Shown here in pieces: positions 39,192-47,494 of a stretch of DNA of 64,000 nucleotides. Both the position numbers and the translations under genes were made by a program. The notes under the pieces are model-generated. The model saw only the letters and a program-made list of their open reading frames with translations. It did no database searches and was not told the origin of the DNA. Origin of the DNA: Silicimonas sp. (GTDB lineage: Bacteria; Pseudomonadota; Alphaproteobacteria; Rhodobacterales; Rhodobacteraceae); NCBI GenBank assembly GCA_022826385.1, contig JAJDUZ010000071.1, forward strand, positions 1 to 64,000, given 5' to 3'. Positions within the stretch are counted from its first letter, which is position 1. Each line of letters begins with the position of its first letter.

Positions 39192-39272
39192 GATGGTCCT
39201 CTCTGGGGACGTGTCCGGAAAATCAGCGCACCTTCTAGCAAAAGAAGGCAAAGACGCAAGGGGGGAAGCAAA

Positions 39273-39310
39273 GGAAAGCCCGCCTTTCAAGGACAAGAGG
39301 CGGGCTTTCC
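39273..39310 (-). terminator. Intrinsic terminator of the dct transporter operon
   Basis: A 13-bp perfect inverted repeat GGAAAGCCCGCCT/AGGCGGGCTTTCC with a twelve-base loop. Minus-strand reading continues with TTTGC. It lies downstream of the composite repeat that follows the large permease gene. Confidence 0.75.
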
Positions 39311-39430
39311 GGAACCGGGGTCCACGCCGAGGCTGAAAAGCGCGGTCCCCACCCTCTCACAGAGGAGCTTCTGCCTACCGCATTGAAAGGGGGTGTTGCG
39401 CAAACCGACAAAAGACCGTGCGCAGGGCCT

Positions 39431-39505
39431 CCATCGGCCCTGAAATATCCTGGGGTGGTCTGGAGGGGCAAAGCCCCTCCAGCGAGGCGACGGGGCGCAG
39501 CCCCG
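39431..39505 (-). repeat. Composite 3'-end repeat, copy C
   Basis: On the minus strand this reads: hairpin CGGGGC-TGC-GCCCCG (39491-39505), hairpin with 10-bp arms CTGGAGGGGC/GCCCCTCCAG (39460-39482), then CCCCAGGATATTTCAGGG and CCGATGG. It follows the stop of the TRAP large permease by about 20 bases and has the same orientation relative to its gene as the other copies. Confidence 0.8.
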
Positions 39506-39523
39506 GCGCAAAACCTTTATTGC

Positions 39524-40921
39524 TCACGCCAGGCTGGGCAACCAGAGCACGATCCAGGGGAACGCAACGAGAAGCGCAATCGTGATGCCATCCGCGATGA
39601 AGAACGGCGTGACACCCCGGAACACGTCTTGCACCGACAGGTCCTCGCGCACGCCCGCAACCACGAAGCAGTTGAGGCCAATCGGCGGTGTGATCAGGCA
39701 GAACTCGGCCATTTTCACCACGAGAATGCCGAACCAGATCGCGCACATCGGGCCCGACATGCCAAACGTGCTCTCGGCCGCGCTCACCGTCTCGCCCCCG
39801 TTCAGCGCCATGACCGCCGGATAGACGACCGGCAAGGTGAGAAGCAGCATCCCGATCGCATCCATGAACATGCCAAGCACGGCATAGGCCAGAAGAATGC
39901 AGATCAGGATCAGCATCGGCGACATCTCCAGTGTCGTGATCCAGTCGGAAAAGGCGCCCGGCAGATCAGCAAAGCCAAGGAACCGGACATAGATCAGAAC
40001 GCCCCAGATGATCGAGAAGATCATCACCGTCAGCTTGGCGGTCTCCAAAAGCGCGTCTTTCAACTGCTTCAGCCGCATCCCTTGATAAAGCGCCATGAGG
40101 AAGACGATGAACGCCCCCACCGCGCCGCCTTCGGTCGGCGTGCCCCAAGCGTCACCGAACGGGTTGTAGACGAAGAAGATGATGATCACGACCACCGCAA
40201 CGATCGGCAACGCGGGCGGCAGGCTGACCAGCCGCTCCTTCCAGGTGAAGCCGCCGACGGGTGGACCGACGTTCTTGAAGATCAGCGCGATCCCGATGAT
40301 CAGCGCGGCATAGACCAAAGCCGAAAACGCGCCCGGTATGAAGCCCGCCAGAAGCAGTTTGCCGACATCCTGCTCGACGATAATTGCATAGATCACAAGG
40401 ATCGCCGAGGGCGGGATCAGCGAAGCCAGCGTGCCGCCTGCCGCCACAACACCGGCGGCGAACTGCTTGTTATAACCCACTTTCAGCATCTCGGGGATGG
40501 CGATCCGTGCGAACACGGCCGCGGTTGCGACCGACGCGCCTGACACGGCAGCAAAACCGGCCGTCGCGAACACGGTCGAGACCGCCAGACCGCCCGGAAC
40601 CCAGGCAATCCAACGTTTCGCGGCTTCGAACAGCGCAGTCGTGAGGCGCGCGTAATAGGCCAGATACCCGATCAGAATGAAGGTCGGGATCAGGCTGAGC
40701 GCCTGCGCTGAAACCTTGGAATGTGGCACCTGGCCCGCGATCTTGGCGCTGATCTCGAACGCCTTCCAGAACCGCGCGGGATCATAGTCGAACCCGTTCC
40801 ACCGAAGCCAAACGAGGCCCACGAACCCGGCAAGCCCCGCGGCAAAGGCCACGCGCATGCCAAGGACGACCATCACCAGCATGCCGCCGGTCGTCCAAAG
40901 ACCAATCTCGATATCGGTCAT
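39524..40921 (-). CDS. dctM: TRAP transporter large permease (DctM type)
   Basis: A 465-residue inner-membrane protein with about twelve hydrophobic helices, the transport subunit of a TRAP system. Characteristic segments are AAGGTLASLIPPSAILVIYA and VLGMFMDAIGMLLLTLPVVYP. Together with DctQ and DctP it would import a dicarboxylate or related organic acid using the Na+ gradient. Its start overlaps the dctQ stop (ATGA), which fixes the start. Substrate assignment rests on the neighbouring DctB/DctD pair. The gene is followed by repeat copy C and a terminator. Confidence 0.93.
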   Translation of the reverse strand: MTDIEIGLWTTGGMLVMVVLGMRVAFAAGLAGFVGLVWLRWNGFDYDPARFWKAFEISAKIAGQVPHSKVSAQALSLIPTFILIGYLAYYARLTTALFEAAKRWIAWVPGGLAVSTVFATAGFAAVSGASVATAAVFARIAIPEMLKVGYNKQFAAGVVAAGGTLASLIPPSAILVIYAIIVEQDVGKLLLAGFIPGAFSALVYAALIIGIALIFKNVGPPVGGFTWKERLVSLPPALPIVAVVVIIIFFVYNPFGDAWGTPTEGGAVGAFIVFLMALYQGMRLKQLKDALLETAKLTVMIFSIIWGVLIYVRFLGFADLPGAFSDWITTLEMSPMLILICILLAYAVLGMFMDAIGMLLLTLPVVYPAVMALNGGETVSAAESTFGMSGPMCAIWFGILVVKMAEFCLITPPIGLNCFVVAGVREDLSVQDVFRGVTPFFIADGITIALLVAFPWIVLWLPSLA

Positions 40922-41592
40922 TTGCCTGCCCCTTCCAACTGCTCGGCTTCGGCTTGCGCCTGTTCCGTGACGGATTGGATCAGCGGCACCGCGACCGGGC
41001 TTTCCAGCCCCAGCCACAGCGCGCGGGCATAGGCCACCGCTTGCAGCACCAGCCGCAGGCAAAGCACTGCAAAGGCGATCGGGACAACCAGCTTCGAAGG
41101 CCAAATCGGCAGGCCGATATCGATCGAGCTGTCGCGCGAGCACAAGGGGCGCGCGCAATCAAACGACCGGTCGAAATGCGACCACGCGCCCCAGAGCAGC
41201 GCCAGCATCAGGCCAAGGATCAAAAGGATCGACAGCAGCTCAAAGAACCAGAGCACCCGGCCCTTCAACTGCCCGATCAGGATGTCCATGCGGATATGAG
41301 CGCCCTCGCGCTGGACATAGGACACGCCCATGATCGCGATCAGCGGCATCAGCGCCTCGATATAGTCGACATAGCCCAGAAGCGGCCCGTCCATCAGGCC
41401 GATACTGTCCAGGAAGGGCGCGACGAAGGTTTTGTCCAACTGCCGTCCCGCCACCGAATAGGCGGCAAGGAACATAAGCGAAAACGCGGCAAGGCCGCTG
41501 ATAAGTGCCGTAAACCTCTCGACCGGCAGTAAAGCCCTGTCCAATCGACTGAGGAGGCTTGAGTCCTGTAGGACCGTCGATGCCCCTGCCAT
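40918..41592 (-). CDS. dctQ: TRAP transporter small permease (DctQ type)
   Basis: A 224-residue membrane protein with four hydrophobic segments, as expected for DctQ. It includes a GVSYVQREGAHIRMDILIGQL motif region (R-x-G-x-H-I-R), shown here only as a landmark. It links the binding protein and large permease. It begins immediately after the YjbR-like gene stop and overlaps dctM by four bases. It is somewhat longer than typical DctQ proteins because of an inserted loop around the cysteine-containing segment CARPLCSRD. Confidence 0.9.
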   Translation of the reverse strand: MAGASTVLQDSSLLSRLDRALLPVERFTALISGLAAFSLMFLAAYSVAGRQLDKTFVAPFLDSIGLMDGPLLGYVDYIEALMPLIAIMGVSYVQREGAHIRMDILIGQLKGRVLWFFELLSILLILGLMLALLWGAWSHFDRSFDCARPLCSRDSSIDIGLPIWPSKLVVPIAFAVLCLRLVLQAVAYARALWLGLESPVAVPLIQSVTEQAQAEAEQLEGAGK

Positions 41593-41955
41593 TTACCCCG
41601 TCTCCAATCCCAGCGCGGCGCGCGCCTTCTTCGTCAGTTTTGCCACCACCAGATCAAAGGACGCATCGATATGCTGCCTGATATCTGCGTCCGGAACCTT
41701 GTCCGGCTCGTGAATCTGGATCCACGTCATCCCGCGCGATGCCAGATACGGCGCCGGGCGACACCCCGGCTGATCCTGCAGCACCTCGTACATCATTTCG
41801 CTGACCTTGAAGGTGAAGGCGGCCTCGCCATCATTCCAGCCGCAAAGCGCATAGACCTTGCCGCCGATCTTCCAAACGTCCGAATTGCCCCATTGCACAA
41901 CATGCGTGCTGCCGGTCTTGGACTGGCAATAAAGGTTGAATTCGTCGCGTGTCAT
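41593..41955 (-). CDS. MmcQ/YjbR family protein
   Basis: A 120-residue protein of the MmcQ/YjbR (CyaY-like fold) family, with typical features VVQWGNSDVWKIGGKVYALCGW and PYLASRGMTWIQI given as landmarks. The family is sometimes called DNA-binding, but its function is unproven. It is unusual to find it between dctP and dctQ, adjoining dctQ with no spacing. It is probably co-transcribed with the transporter. The ribosome site is weak. Confidence 0.87.
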   Translation of the reverse strand: MTRDEFNLYCQSKTGSTHVVQWGNSDVWKIGGKVYALCGWNDGEAAFTFKVSEMMYEVLQDQPGCRPAPYLASRGMTWIQIHEPDKVPDADIRQHIDASFDLVVAKLTKKARAALGLETG

Positions 41956-41998
41956 GTCGTGAAAAGGGGCGCCGCGATGGGCGCCCCCGTTGAAGACA

Positions 41999-43015
41999 TC
42001 AGTTGGTCATCTTGGCGTCTTTGAGCGCCTGCTGCGTCAGGTCATAAAGCTCCTGCCCCGGCAGACCCTGCGCTTCCATATCCGCGATCCACTGGGCGCG
42101 GATCGGGTCAGCCGCCTTGGCGCGGAAGGCATCAAGCTCGGCTTCGGGAAGTTCGACCTTGGTCACGTTCTTCTCGGCCAGAACGCTGTCCCACTGCTCA
42201 AGCAGTTGGCCATAGTTGGCAAGGTAGTGATCCAGAGCTTCCGGGATCGAGCTGTCGAGCGCTTCCCGCTCGGCATCCGAGAGCGACTCGTAGGCGTCGA
42301 TATTCACGACAACCGGGCAGTTGACTGTGCCGGGGTTGAGGTTCGCCGTCCACCAGTCTGCCTGATTGATCGTGCCGAACGAGAGGTGCGCGTGCTGGGC
42401 AAAAGCCACCGTGTCGACAACGCCCGATTCCATCGCCTGATAGGCTTCGGTCGCGGTCACCGAGGTCGGAACCGCGCCGACGCTTTCGAACGCCTTGCCA
42501 AGACCGCCGGTTGCACGAACGCGCATGCCTTCGAATTCCGCCAGCGCATCACGCGGCTCGCCGGTGCCGACGATGTTGTATTGCGGCATGGGCGAGGTCA
42601 TCAGCAGTTTGGCGTTCCACTGTGCCATTTCCTCGGTCGCGGCCGGGTGACCGTAAACGGCCATAGAGACGGCGACTTCTTCTTCCAGCGTCGAAACGCC
42701 AAGGAACGGCAGTTCAAGCACGGTGATGACGCGGTTCTTGTCGGGATGATAGCCCGCGCAGAACTGGGCCATTTCGAACGCGCCAATCGAGATACCGTCA
42801 AGGTTCTCGCGGTTCTTCGACAGGCCGCCATAGCTGATGTTCATGGTGAACTCGCCGCCGGTCTTCTCGGCAACCAGCTCGGCCAGCTTTTCAACATGCT
42901 CGGTAAACGCGCGGCGCTTGCCCCAGAGCGATACGTTCCATTCGGTCGCCATGGCTTCGCTGCCAAATGCGACGATGACGGCAGCGATGGCCGTCCGGCT
43001 CAGATATTTGTTCAT
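41999..43015 (-). CDS. dctP: TRAP transporter substrate-binding protein (DctP type)
   Basis: A 338-residue periplasmic binding protein with a signal peptide (about 1-23) and the TRAP SBP fold. The ligand-clamping arginine region is around EFEGMRVRATGGLGK. It captures an organic acid for DctQM. The ATG has a strong GGAGG ribosome site. It is the first gene of the dctP-yjbR-dctQ-dctM operon. Upstream, between dctP and dctD, is an inverted repeat at 43114-43131 that is a likely operator. Confidence 0.92.
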   Translation of the reverse strand: MNKYLSRTAIAAVIVAFGSEAMATEWNVSLWGKRRAFTEHVEKLAELVAEKTGGEFTMNISYGGLSKNRENLDGISIGAFEMAQFCAGYHPDKNRVITVLELPFLGVSTLEEEVAVSMAVYGHPAATEEMAQWNAKLLMTSPMPQYNIVGTGEPRDALAEFEGMRVRATGGLGKAFESVGAVPTSVTATEAYQAMESGVVDTVAFAQHAHLSFGTINQADWWTANLNPGTVNCPVVVNIDAYESLSDAEREALDSSIPEALDHYLANYGQLLEQWDSVLAEKNVTKVELPEAELDAFRAKAADPIRAQWIADMEAQGLPGQELYDLTQQALKDAKMTN

Positions 43016-43095
43016 GGTGTCCTCCCAATAGACATCCGTTGGATGATGGCACGAGTATTGCGAAAGTCGAGAGCGGACGCCATGACGGAAATTGC

Positions 43096-43131
43096 TTGCG
43101 GTCCGCGAATAAGCCTGCGGAAATCCGCAGG
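43096..43131. promoter_or_regulatory. Probable DctD operator upstream of dctP
   Basis: A perfect inverted repeat CCTGCGGA-AA-TCCGCAGG occupies 43114-43131. A second, imperfect one, TTGCGG-T-CCGCGAA, lies next to it at 43096-43109. They are about 80-116 bases upstream of the dctP start, a usual distance for an activator site. No convincing sigma-54 promoter (GG-N10-GC) was found between them and dctP. Confidence 0.65.
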
Positions 43132-43187
43132 GCACCGGAAACCACCCGAAATCCTTCGAAACATGGTCGTTTTCGATCAGATCGCCG

Positions 43188-44525
43188 TTAGAGCAGCGCG
43201 CCCTTGTCGAGGCCCAGCTTCACGATCTTCTCGTTCAGGGTCCGCCGACCGATACCAAGGGCTTCGGCGGTGGCGTCCATTCGCCCTTCATGCGCCTGAA
43301 TGGCCTTGCCGATCAGTTCCCGCTCGAACGCGGCGACAGCTTCGCGCAGCGTGTCCGGTACATCCGAGACACCGCTATCTGTCCGCAACGCCTCGACCAT
43401 CGATCCACCGCCCCGACGCGCGGCCAGAACGCGCCGCTCGCAGGCATTTCGCAATTCGCGCACGTTGCCGGGCCAGTCATGGGACATAAGTGCAGCAAGG
43501 TCGTCGGGCGACAGGTCTGGAACGGCGACCTCATAAAGCCGCGCTGAATGGTTCAGGAAATGCGTCGCCAGCAAGGTCAGATCGTCCCGGCGCTGCCGCA
43601 GCGGCGGCAGAACCAGCTCGACCGTATTAAGCCGGAACAGAAGATCGGCGCGCAACCGGTCGTCGGCCACCGCCTGCTCGACATCTTCATTTGTCGCCGA
43701 AATGATCCGAAGCGACACGGGCACCGGCTTGGTCGCGCCAACCGGCAGCACTTCCTTGTCTTCGATCACCCGCAAGAGTTTCGCCTGCACCGGCAACGGA
43801 CAGGTGCAAATCTCGTCGAGGAACAGCGTTCCGCCATTTGCGGCCCGCAAACGCCCCTCGGCGCCGTCCTTGGTGCCGAACATGTCGGCCTCGAACCGGT
43901 CCTCGGACAAGGCCGCGCAGTTCAGCGCAAGGAACGGGGCGTCCGGCGCCGCGCCAAGGTCGTGCAACGCGCGGGCCACCAGTTCTTTCCCGGTTCCGGT
44001 TTCGCCCCGGATCAGAACCGTGGCCGGTGTCTCGGCCAGATCGAGGATGTCGCTCCGCAAGGATGAGACCTGCTCGGTCCGGCCCAGAAGGATGCGGTCC
44101 AGACCAGAAAGGCGGAACAGCCGTTCGCGCAGGCGGGCGTTGTCCTCGGCCATGCGGGCCTGGTCCGCGGCATGGGTCAGGATGGTCAGCAAGCGGCGCG
44201 GTTCATAAGGTTTCTCGACGAAGCTATAGGCGCCATCCTGCATCGCCTTGACCGCCATCGGGATGTCACCATGGGCCGAAATCAGAACAAGCGGCGGCGC
44301 GGCGCCATCCAGGCTCGCCAAAAGATCGAGCCCTGACATGCCGGGCATCCTGACATCGGACAGGATCACGTCCGGAAGGGCTTCGGCAAGGCGGTGCGCA
44401 ACCTCGGTGGCGCGTGAGACAGCCTCGGCCTGCCAACCCGCCGCTTCAATCAGATCGACCAGCGAGTTTCGCATCGATGCGTCGTCATCAACGATCAGGA
44501 TGCTATAGGGGCGCGCGGTGCTCAT
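43188..44525 (-). CDS. dctD: DctD-like response regulator (NtrC family) lacking GAFTGA
   Basis: A 445-residue regulator. The receiver domain (about 5-120) carries phosphoacceptor Asp57. The AAA+ domain has Walker A GETGTGKE (174-181) and Walker B GTLFLDE (232-238), and a Fis-type helix-turn-helix lies at the C-terminus. Where family members have the GAFTGA loop that contacts sigma-54, this protein reads FGTKDGAEGRLR (216-227), so the loop is shortened and the motif is absent. Rhodobacter capsulatus NtrC also lacks it and works with the housekeeping sigma factor; the same is inferred here. It is coupled to dctB by a four-base overlap and likely activates dctP. Confidence 0.92.
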   Translation of the reverse strand: MSTARPYSILIVDDDASMRNSLVDLIEAAGWQAEAVSRATEVAHRLAEALPDVILSDVRMPGMSGLDLLASLDGAAPPLVLISAHGDIPMAVKAMQDGAYSFVEKPYEPRRLLTILTHAADQARMAEDNARLRERLFRLSGLDRILLGRTEQVSSLRSDILDLAETPATVLIRGETGTGKELVARALHDLGAAPDAPFLALNCAALSEDRFEADMFGTKDGAEGRLRAANGGTLFLDEICTCPLPVQAKLLRVIEDKEVLPVGATKPVPVSLRIISATNEDVEQAVADDRLRADLLFRLNTVELVLPPLRQRRDDLTLLATHFLNHSARLYEVAVPDLSPDDLAALMSHDWPGNVRELRNACERRVLAARRGGGSMVEALRTDSGVSDVPDTLREAVAAFERELIGKAIQAHEGRMDATAEALGIGRRTLNEKIVKLGLDKGALL

Positions 44526-46249
44526 GCCGCAGCATTCGCATCTGTTTCCGCGACGGGCAAGCGCACCGTGAAGGTCGCACCACCGCCCGGATTGTTGGCC
44601 GCCGTCATCTCGCCGCCATGGTCCTGCACAATGCCCGCGGCGATGGCGAGGCCAAGCCCCATGCCGCGTCCGCTTTCACGCGTGGTCACAAACGGTTCCT
44701 GCAAATCGGCTAGCGTCGCGTCGCCAAGCCCGTGGCCGTTGTCGCGCACACTGAACCAACAGGTGGCACCGCCACGGCCGACGGCCGCGTACAACATGGG
44801 CTCGGCCGCACCATCGGCCGCATCAAGCGCGTTGCGCAGAAGGTTCGTCATCACCTGCTCGATCCGCAAACGGCTGCCCCGGACAAGCACGGCGTCTTCC
44901 GGAAGGTCCGTTTCGATCCGCGCTCCGGAGGCCTCGCGGTTGGGCTCGATCAAGGCCAGCGCGGCCTCCATGGCGGCCCCAAGGTCCACATCTTCGAAGG
45001 TTTCCGCATCGGACCGGGCGAAAAACTTAAGCTGGCGCGTCGTGTCCTCCATCCGTTGCACAAGGCTGCCGATCTTGCCGACCAGACCGGTCGATCCCGG
45101 CGTGCCCAGCTCGGCGGCGGTCAGGTGGTTTTTCATCGCGGCAATCGGCTGGCCCAGTTCGTGGGTGACCGACGCGGCAAGCTGTCCAAGCGCCGCCAGG
45201 CGGCTGGCGCGCTCCAACTCGCCCTGCGTGCGCTTCAGGCGGCGCTCGGCGGTGCGGCGGTCTTCGATCTCGCGGGCAAGGCGTTCGTTTGCCTCCCGCA
45301 ACCCCGCCTCCTCGCGCTCGGATCGGGCCAGCGCCGCGCCTACCCTCTGCGTCCGCTGCACCTGATAGGCGATGAAGGCGAGACCCGCGATCACCAGAAC
45401 GAAGGCCGCGGCCAGCCAACTGCGCGTGATGGCCTGATCGTCGCTGGCAAAATAGTGCAACACCCAGCCATGCGGCAGGTCACCCGAGGTCAGGTAGATG
45501 CGATCGTCGCCCGAGATACGCGCCCAACCTTCGCCCGTGGGCGACCAGTCCAACGGTTCCAGCGGCTGGCCGGTAAACTGCCGCGCTTCGCCAATCCGGG
45601 CGCGCTGCTCGGTCGTCAATTCAGACAGCGCGCGGTACTGCCACGCCGGGTCGGACGACAGCAGCACGACGCCATCCTCGTTCGAAAGCAGCACCTGCTC
45701 GCCGGAATTACGCCAACTTGCCGCCAGCTGCGACAGGTCGATCTTGATGGCAATGACCCCGATCACCATGTCTCCGGACCGTACGGGATCGGCAATGAAA
45801 TACCCCGGCAACCCGGTCGTCGCGCCAATCGCATAGAACCGGCCCTGACGCCCGTCCAAAGCAGTGCTGAAATAGGGACGGAACCCGTAATTCTGACCAA
45901 GGAAGCTGCCCGGATCGCTGTGGTTCGAAGCGGCAATCGTCAAACCGGTTGTGTCCATCAGGTAAATGGCATCGATCCCGGCCTGACCGGCAAACTCGCG
46001 CAGCCGGTCGTTCAGATCGCCGACCCCACCTCCGCCTGCGCCCGAGATGACAAAAGGATCGACGGACAGCACATAGGTCAGGTGCGCGAACCGTTCGATT
46101 TCGGCGGTGACCGTGCTTTGATAGAGCGACAAGCGGCCGGCTGCCTCTGTCCTCTCCTCGTTGCCGAAATACCGATACGCCCCTTGAAACGCCGCAAGGG
46201 CGAGGAGCGCGGTGGCAAGGATCGGCAACAGGATCGAGCGCAGTCGCAT
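44522..46249 (-). CDS. dctB: DctB-like sensor histidine kinase
   Basis: A 575-residue membrane kinase. A transmembrane helix (about 5-25), a double-PDC periplasmic sensor (about 30-285) with YLMDTTGLTIAASN and GFRPYFSTALDGR, a second helix (about 290-312), a coiled coil, and HisKA with His363 in SVTHELGQP follow in order. An HATPase domain with intact N and G boxes completes it. This matches C4-dicarboxylate sensors. It phosphorylates DctD, whose gene starts inside its last codon. The start at ATG 46249 omits an upstream arginine-rich extension. Confidence 0.93.
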   Translation of the reverse strand: MRLRSILLPILATALLALAAFQGAYRYFGNEERTEAAGRLSLYQSTVTAEIERFAHLTYVLSVDPFVISGAGGGGVGDLNDRLREFAGQAGIDAIYLMDTTGLTIAASNHSDPGSFLGQNYGFRPYFSTALDGRQGRFYAIGATTGLPGYFIADPVRSGDMVIGVIAIKIDLSQLAASWRNSGEQVLLSNEDGVVLLSSDPAWQYRALSELTTEQRARIGEARQFTGQPLEPLDWSPTGEGWARISGDDRIYLTSGDLPHGWVLHYFASDDQAITRSWLAAAFVLVIAGLAFIAYQVQRTQRVGAALARSEREEAGLREANERLAREIEDRRTAERRLKRTQGELERASRLAALGQLAASVTHELGQPIAAMKNHLTAAELGTPGSTGLVGKIGSLVQRMEDTTRQLKFFARSDAETFEDVDLGAAMEAALALIEPNREASGARIETDLPEDAVLVRGSRLRIEQVMTNLLRNALDAADGAAEPMLYAAVGRGGATCWFSVRDNGHGLGDATLADLQEPFVTTRESGRGMGLGLAIAAGIVQDHGGEMTAANNPGGGATFTVRLPVAETDANAAA

Positions 46250-46463
46250 GGGGCGGATTAGGTACCGGCGTCGCGCTTGGGAGTCGAGACGCAAGCTCGC
46301 ATCGGCGGCGTGATCCACCGTAAGTGTCTGGTTTTGAACACGCCCTGATCAGGGTGGCATTGGGGGACCAGATCCAGGAGGGTGCCGAACCCGCCCCCCG
46401 AACCGAGTGACATCCGCGTGTCGACACCAGACCATCCAGGCGTTTACGTATTGTATTTGGATA

Positions 46464-46548
46464 TGGTGCGGGTGGAGGGACTTGAACCCCCACGCCTTGC
46501 GGCGCCAGAACCTAAATCTGGTGCGTCTACCAATTTCGCCACACCCGC
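46464..46548 (-). tRNA. tRNA-Leu (anticodon TAG)
   Basis: The minus strand folds into a full class II tRNA. The acceptor arm GCGGGTG pairs with CACCCGC, the anticodon loop reads GATTTAGGT with anticodon TAG, a variable arm is present, and the T loop is GTTCAAGTC. The 3' CCA is encoded. It is 85 bases long including CCA, as expected for leucine tRNA. Confidence 0.96.
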
Positions 46549-46609
46549 AGTCCGGAGCGGTCTCTAGCAAAGCAATCCGGGCAAGGCGAGTGCGAATTCA
46601 CGTTGGGCG

Positions 46610-46654
46610 CCGATTTCTTGCAAAGAAATCGGATCGGAAAATGGTCATTTTCCG
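46610..46654. repeat. Pair of tandem perfect hairpins
   Basis: Hairpin one: CCGATTTCTT/AAGAAATCGG with loop GCA (46610-46632). Hairpin two: CGGAAAATG/CATTTTCCG with a two-base loop (46635-46654). They are separated by two bases, show no T run, and lie between tRNA-Leu and rpiA. The design (perfect 9-10 bp arms, tiny loops) is the same as in the array at 16976-17075. Confidence 0.85.
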
Positions 46655-46720
46655 CTTCCCCCCTCGCCCTTGCCGCGCATCCTCCGTATAAGGCGCGTGA
46701 TTTCAAGCGGAGCTGCCCAC

Positions 46721-47494
46721 ATGTCCGACGACATTTCCCCCATCGAAGCCGCAAAATCCGCCGCTGCGCTGCGCGCGGCCGGTTACGTCAAATCCGGCAT
46801 GAAGGTCGGGTTAGGCACCGGATCGACTGCGGCCTGGCTGGTGAAACATCTGGGCAAGATGGTCCGCGAAGACGGGCTGGAGATCATTGGTGTGCCGACC
46901 TCGATCCGGACCGCCGAACAGGCCCGCGAAGAAGGCATCCCGATCACCACGCTGGACGAGGCCCGCTGGCTGGACCTTACAATTGACGGCGCCGATGAAT
47001 ACGACGCCGATCTCGCCTTGATCAAAGGCGGTGGTGGCGCGCTCCTGCACGAGAAGGTCGTGGCCACCGCGTCGGACCGGATGATCGTGATCGCGGACGA
47101 AAGCAAATTCGTCGACCGTTTGGGCGCCTTCCCGCTTCCTGTCGAGGTTCTGGGCTTCGGCATGGGCACGACACGCATGCTGCTGGAAGAAATGCTGGAA
47201 GGCCTCGATGTGACGGGCACGAAGGCGGTGCCACGCATGGCGGGTGACGATCTTTTCGTTACCGACGAGGGCAACCACATCCTTGATCTGCATCTGGGCC
47301 GGATCGGCAATGCCCGGCAACTGTCGCTGGTGCTGAACCAGGTGCCGGGCGTGGTGGAAAACGGGCTCTTCGTCGACATTTGCGACATATGTATCACCGC
47401 ATTCTCGGACGGTCGTGTCGAATTGCGCGATGCCCATAACGGCAAGGTTGAGAAATCTGAGCCCGAGAACGCTTTTGCGGATCTGTCTGACTGA
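46721..47494 (+). CDS. rpiA: Ribose-5-phosphate isomerase A
   Basis: A 257-residue enzyme interconverting ribose-5-phosphate and ribulose-5-phosphate in the pentose phosphate pathway. Diagnostic motifs are GLGTGSTAAWLVK, LTIDGADEYD and IKGGGGALLHEKVVA. The start at ATG 46721 fits the family and has a GCGGAG site. Its stop overlaps the glutathione reductase start (TGATG), so the two are co-translated. This would link NADPH-generating carbon flow to glutathione reduction. Confidence 0.96.
   Translation: MSDDISPIEAAKSAAALRAAGYVKSGMKVGLGTGSTAAWLVKHLGKMVREDGLEIIGVPTSIRTAEQAREEGIPITTLDEARWLDLTIDGADEYDADLALIKGGGGALLHEKVVATASDRMIVIADESKFVDRLGAFPLPVEVLGFGMGTTRMLLEEMLEGLDVTGTKAVPRMAGDDLFVTDEGNHILDLHLGRIGNARQLSLVLNQVPGVVENGLFVDICDICITAFSDGRVELRDAHNGKVEKSEPENAFADLSD

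Larger units (their letters stand above)
39192..39523. other. Intergenic region between dctM and tig
   Basis: The part next to tig is its promoter region. It includes a small hairpin CCTTCT/AGAAGG near 39230. Further on lie the dct operon terminator (39273-39310) and a composite repeat copy (39431-39505), both listed separately. No gene is supported in this stretch. Confidence 0.5.

Noticed and set aside
43016-43113. Sigma-54 promoter before dctP
   Set aside because: No GG-N10-GC arrangement was found. The best TGGC match has the wrong partner at the -12 position.
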